DNA of 64,000 nucleotides from DASRAJ01 sp035638255 (GTDB lineage Bacteria; Bacteroidota; Bacteroidia; Chitinophagales; UBA10324): positions 23,918 to 87,917 of the forward strand of contig DASRAJ010000160.1 of the NCBI GenBank assembly GCA_035638255.1, in the 5' to 3' direction. The translations under genes were made by a program, and so were the position numbers. Position 1 is the stretch's first letter. Each line of letters begins with the position of its first letter. Shown here piece by piece: positions 1 through 8,416 of this stretch. The notes beneath the pieces are model-generated. The model was not told where the DNA came from. It worked only from the letters and a program-made list of their open reading frames with translations, and ran no database searches.

Positions 1-231
1 AACGTCAAAAGTTGTTCGGTATCTACCGCTATCCTGTAATTCAATCCTTCCAATAGTAGCAAAATAATGAACATAGTTAAACTCGATTTTCTGTTCAAGA
101 TTGACTTTGTCAGAAGCGAAATTTATTTGCCGAAAAACATGGTAGGGATATAATTCTCTGCACCACTTTGAATCGTGATCATCCGAGTGGTTTTTACACC
201 ACGTTTCAAAATTCAAGTCGTGCAATCTCAT
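1..231 (-). CDS. partial hypothetical protein (N-terminal 77 aa)
   Basis: A minus-strand reading frame opens with ATG at 231-229 and stays open to the window edge, so only the first 77 residues are seen. The start codon overlaps the stop of the DUF4365-like gene upstream in an ATGA arrangement, which points to translational coupling and one operon. The visible part is polar and rich in aromatic residues (begins MRLHDLNFETW). I do not recognise the family. Because it is the last visible gene of a defence-like operon, an accessory role beside the DUF4365 protein is possible, but that is inference. Confidence 0.6.
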   Translation of the reverse strand, partial: MRLHDLNFETWCKNHSDDHDSKWCRELYPYHVFRQINFASDKVNLEQKIEFNYVHYFATIGRIELQDSGRYRTTFDV

Positions 232-1283
232 TTTGTTTCATAAACATAATCGAAGATTACAGAGTCGCCCCGATTTGCCCACTTATCAAGTATGCTTTTA
301 TTGACTGAAGAAAGGTCACACTTAAACTTACCTACTGTTAAATCATTTTTTTCAGAAAGCCAAAGTGGACTTTTCACTCCCAAGTATCTTTCACGGATTG
401 TGCAGTAATAATATAACCTAGGGTCTTCAAGATTTTCGAATCTCTTTGTCAGATTAAGTGATGCAGTGTGCTTAGGATAACAATCGTACAGAATCCCCAA
501 TGCATTCAACCCGGTGCGAGAAAAATCTTCTCCTCTGACAATTAATTTGGAAACATGGTTGGCGTTCAATCGGTCACCTTGTTCTCTTATGAATTTGTAT
601 AGCATCTGAGAAACCTTATTCCCCTCGTGAGTCGCCCAAATCGAAGTACCTAATTCAATTACTCTTTCAATTATAGAATCAAGATAGTTTGGATCTGAAA
701 TGGTTGCTGATTTACATGTTCCTAAATAATCAAAAAGGAGTCGAGATAATGGTTCATCATAAAGACGTAAGGATAAATTTGCTAAGTCTCTTAGTGCAAT
801 GTAGAGTTGCGTGGTATTTTCCCAAGTGGCAATTGAAACAATTTCTCGTTCTAAACCTGAAACAAAGTCATTGCTTTGGGGTATGCGTACCGTTAGCTTT
901 TTTTTCTCACTACTATCATAGATCGAAGAAACATTGTGGGATTCAATCACCCACTTCTGTAACCAAATAAACCAAGTCTTGGAATCATCAACAGAGATTA
1001 CAATCAAAATGACTGGAACTCGACACTCGTAAGCATAGCGAAGAAATGATTTGCCCAATTTCTCGGAGATAAAATCTGTTTCAGAAGAAATATGTTCATG
1101 AGATTTGATTTGCGCCTTAACAAATTTGCCACTTACATTTTCAGGAGTAAATTCCAGTTCAAGATCGATTCCATAATCTTCTGTCAAGTTCCGGGCAATC
1201 CAAAGGTTAGAACGCTTGACTTGTGTTTCAACTATACTATGCCCTAATGTTCCAGTTTTTTGCGATCTCGTTTGTTTCGGCAT
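228..1283 (-). CDS. DUF4365-like restriction-endonuclease-fold protein
   Basis: The 351-aa protein opens with the DUF4365 signature: a basic N-terminus, then EDYGIDLELE (about residues 35-44) followed by KAQIKS (56-61). This matches a D...E...QxK arrangement of the PD-(D/E)XK nuclease superfamily. Family knowledge: DUF4365 domains occur in predicted nucleases and defence loci. The remaining 250 residues are mostly helical and not recognised. The gene lies 18 bp downstream of the coiled-coil/TPR gene and overlaps the next gene by ATGA, so it sits in a minus-strand operon. A role in cleaving foreign DNA is inferred; the domain call is good and the substrate is unknown. Confidence 0.7.
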   Translation of the reverse strand: MPKQTRSQKTGTLGHSIVETQVKRSNLWIARNLTEDYGIDLELEFTPENVSGKFVKAQIKSHEHISSETDFISEKLGKSFLRYAYECRVPVILIVISVDDSKTWFIWLQKWVIESHNVSSIYDSSEKKKLTVRIPQSNDFVSGLEREIVSIATWENTTQLYIALRDLANLSLRLYDEPLSRLLFDYLGTCKSATISDPNYLDSIIERVIELGTSIWATHEGNKVSQMLYKFIREQGDRLNANHVSKLIVRGEDFSRTGLNALGILYDCYPKHTASLNLTKRFENLEDPRLYYYCTIRERYLGVKSPLWLSEKNDLTVGKFKCDLSSVNKSILDKWANRGDSVIFDYVYETK

Positions 1284-1301
1284 ATTATTCCACGGTAATT
1301 A

Positions 1302-2864
1302 TTAGGACTCTGATGCCAAACTATCATTGAACTCTTTTACAAATTTGTCAAGATCACTGATGAATTGTTTCTTATCAACATTCCTTCTTTGAAATTGAGA
1401 GTAAACAGTGAGCCTTTCATCAACCCCTCCTAAGGTAGTTTTGATTAAATTGTAAAGCGGGGTTACATTTCCATTCAGCGATTTTATCCTTGCAGAACAA
1501 ATCAAAACCGTAGTTTGACCTAATACCTTCGTTCTCGGTTCAAGTCGGGTTGAGTATTCTAACTCTGCTTCATCCTTTACTTTTGTCTTTAGTATTTTTT
1601 CTGCTTCTTCAAATTGATTGAGTTTGAAACATGCTTCACCAAAGCCAAACCAAATCCATTTATTCTTTATCGGAGCACTATCAAATGCGGCTTTTGCTTT
1701 TTGAAAATAATCTGATGCCTTCGCGTCATTTGAAGAAATTCCTAATTCGTAATAAATATTTCCAAGCGTTCCCGCGATTGCACTTCTTACTTTTTGATAG
1801 TCTGAACTCTCAGGTGCGTCATTAATCTCCTTAAATAAATGTTCTACCTCACCAATGAGCTTGTCGGGTGTATACGTGGGATAATTAAAAAACTTTGATT
1901 CAATTTTTATTCTTTCAAACTCAAATTTCAATTCACCTTCAGCCATGCCAGAAGCCATTTCAAAATTTGAAGTTGCATTTTCAAAATCCTTCAAATTGTT
2001 TTGTTCGTAGCCAATCCAGTAGAGTGCCATAATCTTCAACATTGTAGAAGCATTCTTGTGGTCTTTGGCTTGCTTCCAGAATTTTATTGCAGGCTTGAAA
2101 TGCTGGTTAAGATGAAAATCCATCCCTCTAATGAAGCTGCAATAAGGATGTAAAATAGTTTCCTCGTCAAGTATATTTTGATTATTCTGTAATCCTCCGA
2201 TGTCTAAAGAAAGAGTTAGAAGATTGGAACGGAAATTTGAATCCTCAACTAAAATTTTAAAATTTTTGTCCGCTTTTGCTTCTTCAATTAGATCCGAAGA
2301 TTCTTGCTCCAATTCATCGTGTTGTTTGTTCAATCGTTTTGCTAAAGATTCCGATGCTCGTTTGCTTGCGTCTCTTGCTAATCCTAAAGTTTGATTTACG
2401 AGGTTAAGAGTTTCAGACGATTGCTTGAAGATGCTTCTATCTCGTTCTGACGCTTCTTTTTCTTTATCGAGGGCAAGGTTGTAAAGTTCATCTTGCCTTG
2501 TATTGAGAACTTTTTCCCTTTCAGAAGTTTGCTTTTCTTTTTCAATAGCCAAGTAATATGTTTCATTTGATCTCTTTCTGTCGGTGTTCCAACTGAAGAG
2601 AGAAGCCGCGGTACTAAGTAAGAAGACTACTGAAATTATTGCAGCTATTATTTCAAGGTTATGAAGCGATGCCGATTGAGTGGCATTTTGAATCTTTAAA
2701 TCCTGAACTGAATCTGATAGCTGTTCAATTTTCTTTGCATCCTCTTGAAGCTGATATTGTAATAACTGATTTGTTAGTATCGTGTCTTTCTGGGCATATG
2801 CAAATCCTGTAGAGAGGAGTATGCAAGTTAGAAAGAAGAGAATCAGAGAATGTTTTGCTGTCAT
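1302..2864 (-). CDS. membrane-anchored coiled-coil/TPR-like protein
   Basis: 520 aa. Residues 1-24 look like a signal sequence ending near AYAQ. A short coiled coil follows, then one membrane segment at about residues 73-92 (IIAAIISVVFLLSTAASLF). A long charged heptad-rich region with repeated EKE, SER and KE patterns occupies roughly 105-200. The C-terminal half is helical and TPR-like, with repeats such as ALYWIGYEQNNLKDFENA and FGFGEACFKLNQFEEAEK. No enzymatic motif is visible. It lies between a PD-(D/E)XK-like gene and the DUF4365 gene in the same orientation, so it could be a membrane-bound scaffold or sensor of that cluster. That role is inference. Confidence 0.65.
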   Translation of the reverse strand: MTAKHSLILFFLTCILLSTGFAYAQKDTILTNQLLQYQLQEDAKKIEQLSDSVQDLKIQNATQSASLHNLEIIAAIISVVFLLSTAASLFSWNTDRKRSNETYYLAIEKEKQTSEREKVLNTRQDELYNLALDKEKEASERDRSIFKQSSETLNLVNQTLGLARDASKRASESLAKRLNKQHDELEQESSDLIEEAKADKNFKILVEDSNFRSNLLTLSLDIGGLQNNQNILDEETILHPYCSFIRGMDFHLNQHFKPAIKFWKQAKDHKNASTMLKIMALYWIGYEQNNLKDFENATSNFEMASGMAEGELKFEFERIKIESKFFNYPTYTPDKLIGEVEHLFKEINDAPESSDYQKVRSAIAGTLGNIYYELGISSNDAKASDYFQKAKAAFDSAPIKNKWIWFGFGEACFKLNQFEEAEKILKTKVKDEAELEYSTRLEPRTKVLGQTTVLICSARIKSLNGNVTPLYNLIKTTLGGVDERLTVYSQFQRRNVDKKQFISDLDKFVKEFNDSLASES

Positions 2865-2910
2865 TTTGCTTGAAAGGGTTTGAAAATGTTTTACAATTTG
2901 TCGGTGAATT

Positions 2911-3927
2911 TTAGTAACTTATCAAATCATCAAATGATTTAGCGGTTTCCAAATCGCTGTGTCGAATGTAAACGGATGACTGTGGTTTCTTATCAGGATT
3001 TTTCAATGTAATTGGTTCAATCTCTTTTGCTGGTCCTTTGAACTTGACCATATATTTCCCTGTGTTTTCATAAGGTACGATTGCTTCTACTTCAGCAACG
3101 TGAGTGATTGCACTGATTGGAGCAACTTGGTACGCTGCGATGTATTTTATTCTTTCTTTCATTGCAGCACCAATCCTAATTGCGAACCACTGGTTGTTTC
3201 CAAGAAACTGTCTTTTGAATCCATCTTCCCTTGCAGGAACAACTATTGTGTCACACTGTGCTCTACGTTTCATTCTTTTTTGTTGATCTTCACTCGTAGA
3301 TTCTTTGGGAGACGTAGGAATTAGTATATCGGCTTCTTCATCATCATCGTACAATGTATCGAAATGAAAAGTGAATTCACCATCCCCGGAAATAAAGGTC
3401 TTCAATTCAAGAACTGAAATATTTGCATTGATCTTCTGAAGAACATTGTGCAATTCTTCTCTCGCTTCATCAATAACTACAATGGCTTTGAAATCACTGT
3501 AAACAGCAGCGTCGAGATAGCTGTCAATGTTTCTGTACTTTGAATTTGAACATGCTTGTTCAAGGCGAGAGAGACTTTTTGTATCCTCATGAATTACTTG
3601 CATCAAGTATTTGCGGAGATCAATTCTTGCTTCCTCAAATGAGGTTGCAAATTTCAGCAGTTGAATCCCAATGTGCTTGAAGGGATCGTGAGACACAATT
3701 TCGTTTTCAATGATGAAAAGTTTTGGTGAATCGGGTATTGTGAAGTCTATCAAATAGCCATCAGGAATGGAAATAATTTCTGAACCCTTTATCCTTTTTT
3801 TTCTGGAAACGTAGATAGAAGAGATACCAAAAATGTAATCAGCGAGTTGTTCAACTGATTTCTCAAAATCAGCTTCGCTGTTGTAGCGAAATGAATTGTA
3901 GATTTTCTTATCGAGTAGGATAGGCAT
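2911..3927 (-). CDS. PD-(D/E)XK-like nuclease family protein
   Basis: 338 aa. The N-terminal half contains PDGYLIDF (residues 55-62) and FIIENEI (71-77), followed by HIGIQLLKFA (85-94). This spacing resembles a PD...ExE variant of the restriction-endonuclease fold, in which the second acidic pair is followed by a conserved Gln. The C-terminal half has an acidic linker (DDDEEADI) and a basic domain that I do not recognise. Proteins of this shape are often annotated as restriction-endonuclease-like near type I RM loci. The next gene, encoding the coiled-coil membrane protein, begins 46 bp further on. Whether the ExE variant is catalytically active cannot be judged here. Confidence 0.55.
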   Translation of the reverse strand: MPILLDKKIYNSFRYNSEADFEKSVEQLADYIFGISSIYVSRKKRIKGSEIISIPDGYLIDFTIPDSPKLFIIENEIVSHDPFKHIGIQLLKFATSFEEARIDLRKYLMQVIHEDTKSLSRLEQACSNSKYRNIDSYLDAAVYSDFKAIVVIDEAREELHNVLQKINANISVLELKTFISGDGEFTFHFDTLYDDDEEADILIPTSPKESTSEDQQKRMKRRAQCDTIVVPAREDGFKRQFLGNNQWFAIRIGAAMKERIKYIAAYQVAPISAITHVAEVEAIVPYENTGKYMVKFKGPAKEIEPITLKNPDKKPQSSVYIRHSDLETAKSFDDLISY

Positions 3928-4038
3928 GGAGCAAATTCATATTGTTGCAAAGCTATTAACTCTTCATGCTGGTACAACTTAAAATATGTTTGTGAAGTTA
4001 CCTCCTCAATAAAGAATATGGGAGAGAAATTTTCGCTG

Positions 4039-4260
4039 CTACGCTTTTTTGTCTTCGTCCTTCTTGGGGATTACAAAGCCGATAGGAGTGCGTGGCTGAA
4101 CTGATGTGTTCTGCTGATCAGAAGGTTTCGCACTTTGCGAACTGTTGCGTTGATTTACTTCAGTTCGAAGTAAATTAATTTGATTTTGCTGGTTAATCAG
4201 AATGAGTGCAATGATTACACAGCCAAGTGCGAAGAGAATCCAGAAGTAATTTTTGTTCAT
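4039..4260 (-). CDS. small single-pass membrane protein
   Basis: 73 aa. An N-terminal hydrophobic segment (YFWILFALGCVIIALILI, about residues 5-22) is followed by a Gln/Asn-rich stretch and a lysine-rich tail ending KKDEDKKA. There is no recognised domain. It lies on the same strand as the flanking nuclease genes, 78 bp after the GIY-YIG gene, and could be part of the same transcript. The residue composition is typical of a real small membrane protein, but function cannot be assigned. Confidence 0.5.
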   Translation of the reverse strand: MNKNYFWILFALGCVIIALILINQQNQINLLRTEVNQRNSSQSAKPSDQQNTSVQPRTPIGFVIPKKDEDKKA

Positions 4261-4338
4261 GGTAAAGCAGTTAAGGGATGAAACTATTCCAAAGATAGCA
4301 TGATAGGAACAACAGCAAAAATTTTTCTTTCAATACTA

Positions 4339-5166
4339 TTAATTGTTGTTAAGACCGAATGAGTTCGTACCCAATTTCTTTTTGAAAAGTTTTTCCTCGC
4401 TAATTGCTTGGTCAGCAGTAACCGTTTTGGGTAGCAACCTTAAAATTGAAAACTGAAAATTGTAAGCGTAATTCTCATCACCCCTTACTAACTCTTGTAA
4501 TGTCTTGTTCCCACCATGTCCATTAGTTGAAGCGTAGGCACACCATCTACCCCAAATGCCATCTTCCCCATAAGCAGAACCAATATAGAGTTTTCCCGTT
4601 TTGGTGTCGTTGATCAGGTAGATTCCTTTTGTTGCTGAAAGCATTCGTTTCCAATCCGGATATTGCTTTGTTGCGATTTCTTTAAGTTGCATGAAATCTA
4701 AGGTGAACTCAAAATCAGTGAATTGCTGATAGTGAAGACCAGGTTGGATTTCGACTACTTCTTTATCGTTGTTAAGCCACTGTTCCCATTTGATTGCCCC
4801 TTTGCCCCAATCAATGATTACTCGTTCTTTGAGGTCATCAAAGTCGGAGATTTCTTCCATTTCATATTCAAATTGGTAAAGCCCGCCATCAACGCTCGGT
4901 TTTTTCTCTGCAAGTTTTTTGGCTCTCAAAACTTTGAACACTCCAATAAATCTTGAGAGCGTTCCCGCTTCACCAATAAATGACACAATGAAATCAACAC
5001 CGTGGAAAATATCTTTTCCTTGTTGAGACTGATACTGTAAAAATTTTTTCTTGTCAGTCCGATAAAGATTGTAGAGGTCTGTCTGAGTAGCCTTGTGCCT
5101 TACAAGTTTAGTTCTTGACTTTTTATCAAGACCGCGATTGAAAAGTAATTCTTGAATTGTGATCAT
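4339..5166 (-). CDS. GIY-YIG nuclease domain protein
   Basis: 275 aa. The C-terminal part is a clear GIY-YIG domain: GIYLI at 181-185, LYIGSA at 193-198, GRWCAYA with the catalytic-type Arg at 207, then a Gly/His/Asn patch (TNGHGGN 214-220). A conserved acidic EEKLFKKKLG segment at about 257-266 supplies the metal-binding Glu, and the protein ends GLNNN. The N-terminal 170 residues are an unrecognised domain that could recognise DNA or a protein partner. The gene starts 9 bp after the stop of the glycosylase-like gene, so the two are surely co-transcribed. Family knowledge: such domains nick or cut DNA. Cooperation with the glycosylase is inferred. Confidence 0.8.
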   Translation of the reverse strand: MITIQELLFNRGLDKKSRTKLVRHKATQTDLYNLYRTDKKKFLQYQSQQGKDIFHGVDFIVSFIGEAGTLSRFIGVFKVLRAKKLAEKKPSVDGGLYQFEYEMEEISDFDDLKERVIIDWGKGAIKWEQWLNNDKEVVEIQPGLHYQQFTDFEFTLDFMQLKEIATKQYPDWKRMLSATKGIYLINDTKTGKLYIGSAYGEDGIWGRWCAYASTNGHGGNKTLQELVRGDENYAYNFQFSILRLLPKTVTADQAISEEKLFKKKLGTNSFGLNNN

Positions 5167-5175
5167 TGGTCTAAT

Positions 5176-5757
5176 TCAATCCTTGATATGCTTCTTGTAA
5201 ACTTCCAATCGCTTATTTAAGGTTTCTCCTTTTTTCGCTCTGTTTATTGGTGATGGCAACAATGTAAATTTTACTTTCCTATTTCCGACAACCATCTCAT
5301 GGAATGTTCCGTTTTCAATTTTGTATTTCTTTAAACGTGACACTCTTAATGGAGCTTCGCCAGTTAATGAATGAAGAAACCATTTTGCAGCGATCTTATA
5401 GACGAAGAGGATTTCATTCACATCAGTTCCTTTAAGCAATTCTAATATGTTTTTGTACTCTTTGGGATCGATGTGTTTGTCCTTTGTAGAATCTTCCTGA
5501 TCTCTTTCAAAGCCCCAGATAATATCCATAATTCCAAGGTTCAATTTTTCAAGGACTTTTCTTTTTTCCGCATCACTTAGCTTGTTAGAATTCTTAATCA
5601 CGTTTTCAAGATTGCGCTCAATCGAAACAAGTAAATCCCATAGTCGTGTATTCACGCTATTGGAAAAATAAAACGGTGATGATTTGGGAGGCAGGGTTCC
5701 AACGAGAATTTTTTTGGTGTTCTTAAAGAAGATCGGTTGCCACGGATGGTTTTGCAT
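5176..5757 (-). CDS. uracil-DNA glycosylase superfamily protein
   Basis: 193 aa, the usual length for a UDG-fold enzyme. Motif 1 appears as VGTLPPKSSPFYF (residues 19-31) followed by NTRLWDLL (36-43). The middle has GIMDIIWGFERDQ (75-87), like the DNA-deoxyinosine/mismatch glycosylase branch. Motif 2 is LLPSPINR (166-173). Members excise damaged or modified bases by hydrolysing the N-glycosidic bond. There is no signal peptide, so it is cytoplasmic. It sits 10 bp after the cyclase-like gene and 9 bp before the GIY-YIG nuclease. A housekeeping repair role is possible, but the location inside a restriction locus suggests action on modified phage DNA (inference). Confidence 0.7.
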   Translation of the reverse strand: MQNHPWQPIFFKNTKKILVGTLPPKSSPFYFSNSVNTRLWDLLVSIERNLENVIKNSNKLSDAEKRKVLEKLNLGIMDIIWGFERDQEDSTKDKHIDPKEYKNILELLKGTDVNEILFVYKIAAKWFLHSLTGEAPLRVSRLKKYKIENGTFHEMVVGNRKVKFTLLPSPINRAKKGETLNKRLEVYKKHIKD

Positions 5758-5767
5758 ACACCTAAGC

Positions 5768-6568
5768 TCATTTTAGTGGAGGAGTCTCGTTTAGAAACTT
5801 ATAAAATTGCGGTATTTTAGATGTTAGTTCAATAGGAAATGTTACCGTTCCAAGACGTGTCAGTAAACGGTTGTACTTGTTTTTCATCCAACCATACTTA
5901 ACTTTCAAATCCGGTTTATTCGATTTTCCTCCATTTACTATTAGTCTTCGTAGGTTTTTTAAGTATTCAATTATGTCCAAGCGATCTGATAATAAAAGAA
6001 TGTTTGTTGGGAAGTAATCCACGTAATACTTGTCATCAGTATCCTTTTTTAAACAGGAGAAAAAATACTGTTTAGGCGATTTTATTCCACCAAAAAGTAA
6101 TTTCTCTGTTTTCCGATTCTTTCTTACAACATCAATTACCGTTCTATCTAAGATTACTCTTGGATACAATGCAGCCTTTGTTTCCGTTTCATAAGCATCA
6201 TTCAATGCAGGACCGAAAACAATTCTGTCTGTGTGAATTAGCTTTCCAAACGAAATAGCACCTCTGCATAATAAATTATTATAGATGAGGTGCATTACGA
6301 ATTCCTGTATTGTCTCTATAAGTTTTATCAAGAGTTTTGATTCCTCCACAGAAAAACTAATGATTATTGAGTCGGAAAATTGCGTAATGGTTGCCGAAAG
6401 TTTTCCGCCAACAAGTTTATGGCTGAAAAACTCTTCAATGTAGTTAAGGTTTGAATATAGTATATCTATCTCATCACTTTTATCTATTTCACCTTCTACA
6501 GTTTGATCAACTATACTTCGAAAACCCAAGATGTCAAGAAATAAAACGATCCGATTTTCGTACTTCAT
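5768..6568 (-). CDS. class III nucleotide-cyclase-like protein
   Basis: 266 aa. The first 140 residues follow the class III adenylate/guanylate cyclase plan: FLDILGF (10-16) at the first metal-binding Asp (D12), QFSDSIIISF (63-72) with the second Asp (D66), and RGAISFGKL then FGPALNDAYETETKA (118-131), matching the rIGihtG and vNlAaRle segments. N123 is kept, but the transition-state Arg position appears to be Glu. YPRVILD (135-141) is typical of small stand-alone relatives. The C-terminal 120 residues are unrecognised. Activity as a cyclase, or as a nucleotide-binding sensor, is uncertain. The gene lies 55 bp after the hsdR remnant and leads the glycosylase/nuclease pair. Confidence 0.55.
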   Translation of the reverse strand: MKYENRIVLFLDILGFRSIVDQTVEGEIDKSDEIDILYSNLNYIEEFFSHKLVGGKLSATITQFSDSIIISFSVEESKLLIKLIETIQEFVMHLIYNNLLCRGAISFGKLIHTDRIVFGPALNDAYETETKAALYPRVILDRTVIDVVRKNRKTEKLLFGGIKSPKQYFFSCLKKDTDDKYYVDYFPTNILLLSDRLDIIEYLKNLRRLIVNGGKSNKPDLKVKYGWMKNKYNRLLTRLGTVTFPIELTSKIPQFYKFLNETPPLK

Positions 6569-6623
6569 ACTTATCTACTTAGTTTGAAAATTGAAAACAG
6601 TGGAAGAGGTTTAAGTCTCAAGC

Positions 6624-7214
6624 CTATTTATTTCTTCTAATCTTATGATACACCTGAGATGCGAGCCAAGCAGTTACCAATTTCTGAAACTGCGCATCAT
6701 TCATGAACCTCGCGAAGATTTCTTCATTCTGATCAATGCGCTCAACAAACAAATTCTCAAGAAGATTTTTAAAAACGAGTTTGAATTTTTCTTCAGGGTT
6801 TACCTCTGCAGCTTCGATGAGATTTTCATCCAGTGCTGCTTCTTCAACAATCTGATCAAAGAAGTATTGGTCGGATTGATTAAAGTCTGTTCCGAATCTT
6901 TCATTAATCAAATCAACAAGACGTGAAAGCGGTATTTCTTCTTCATGAACTACTGCTGTTCCCACTTCAGTAGGTCCGTCCAATTTGTTTGCAGATCCCT
7001 CTCTCAAACTAATTGAGCCTTCACTGATTTTTTGCAAACGATAATATTCGAGGCGAACTGAATCATCAAAGTCATACGCTGAAGTAACAACCCTGCGAGG
7101 AAGTTTTGATGATAGATAGCGCAGGAACACAAAAAGTTTTTCAAGATCACTGTCTTGAAAAGGAATAATCTGACTTAGGAAAGAATAGAGATTTTTGAAG
7201 GCAGTTACTTTACC
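6624..7214 (-). pseudogene. hsdR C-terminal remnant (type I restriction subunit R)
   Basis: Only the last ~200 residues of a type I restriction HsdR subunit remain. Upstream of a GTG at 7130 the same frame reads VTAFKNLYSFLSQII and PFQDSDLEKLF before FLRYLSSKLPRRV, then YYRLQKISEGSISLREG, PLSRLVDLINERFGTDF and DQYFFDQIVEEA. These are the characteristic HsdR C-terminal motifs. No nuclease or helicase motor domain is present; a full HsdR is about 1000 aa. The segment continues, after a frameshift near 7205-7220, the HsdR-like tail of the hsdM chimera. It may still be translated from GTG 7130 as a 168-aa protein, but restriction activity must be lost. Confidence 0.8.
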
Positions 7215-8416
7215 TCTATCAACTCAGCTTCATCTTCATCAGTCTGCATCAAAACTGTGAACCTGGAAACTGGCGGGTCTAAAGCAGCGTTCATTGCTTC
7301 ATGATCGAGAATCGGAGAGCCACTGAAAACAATTGCGAGGCGTGAACCAAATTTTTTGTTCTTCTCATCAACCTGTTCAAACTTGCTAATCATGTGCTGT
7401 ATGAATAGCAATGCTCCATCGTTCACTCTTGGCAACCCCGTTCCAAACCTTCCTGAGTAACCTTGCTTTTCATTCTCACGAGTTACAAAGTCTTGTTGCT
7501 TTTTCCAGTCAACACCAAACGGAGGATTGGCAATCAGATAGTCGTACGTTTCATCCTGAAATTGATCATCGGTTAAGCTGTCACCAAACCGAATGTTTTC
7601 ACCCGTTCCATTGTGTGCGACTTCTTTTATCAGCATGTCCGATGCTGCTGTTGCGAAAGCTCGCTTGTTGTAATCCTGACCATAGGCGTAAAGAGTTGCT
7701 TGTGGATGATGATCTTTTAAGTATGCTTGCGCCTCGGCTAACATTCCTCCTGTGCCACATGCTGGATCGAGCATTTTTCTAATAGTTCCTGGCTTAGAAA
7801 GCAGATCATCATCGTTAATGAAGAGGAGGTTAATCATAAGCTTGATTACCTCACGCGGTGTAAAGTGATCTCCAGCAGTTTCATTTGCTAATTCATTGAA
7901 TCGTCGAATCAGATTTTCAAACATCAACCCCATCTCAATATTGCTTACGCCCGATCCGTCCTTTCTTCGAGGATGAAGATCAACCGTACTGAATTTTGAA
8001 ACGATGAGGTACAGAATATTTGCTTCGTGCATTTTCTCTATCTCCTTCTCAAACTCGAAGTAGTCGAAGATCCTTTTTACGTTCGCTGAAAATCCATGTA
8101 TGTAACTGGGTAAGTCGCGATGGATACTCTCGGGTGCGCCTTTCATCTTTTCAAATGAAAGCTCCGAGTGATTATGAAATTTTTGACCTGAGACTTTGTT
8201 TAATAGAGCGTCGAGAGCGTTGTCCTTTACTTTTCCTTTTTTTAATTTTTTGTACTTCGCTAAAACTGCTGGCTTAGTTCCTTCCAACAGACAATCAAAT
8301 CTCCTCAATACCGTCATTGGAAGCATGACTCTTTCGTACTGCGGCGGACGATAAGGACCTCGAAGCAAGTCAGCGATTTGCCAAATGAGATTTGAGTGTT
8401 CCTGGTGCGATGACAT
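7205..8416 (-). pseudogene. hsdM truncated and fused to hsdR (type I RM methyltransferase chimera)
   Basis: 403-aa ORF. Residues 1-367 are a type I HsdM N6-adenine methyltransferase: helical N-domain, DHFTPREV (183-190), SAM-binding DPACGTGG (217-224) and catalytic NPPF (297-300). A normal HsdM continues for about 140 residues after AIVFSGSP. Here the frame switches at about codon 368 (near 7312) into LDHEAMNAALDPPVSRF, which is HsdR sequence, and stops at 7205 after a frameshift. The HsdM C-terminus, the whole hsdS gene and most of hsdR appear to be deleted. Without HsdS there is no target recognition, so methylation is unlikely. Confidence 0.8.

Noticed and set aside
5176..5757. Housekeeping uracil-DNA glycosylase (ung)
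   Set aside because: Motifs are GTLPP and LLPSPINR and not the family 1 GQDPYH and HPSPLS, so it is not the classical Ung.
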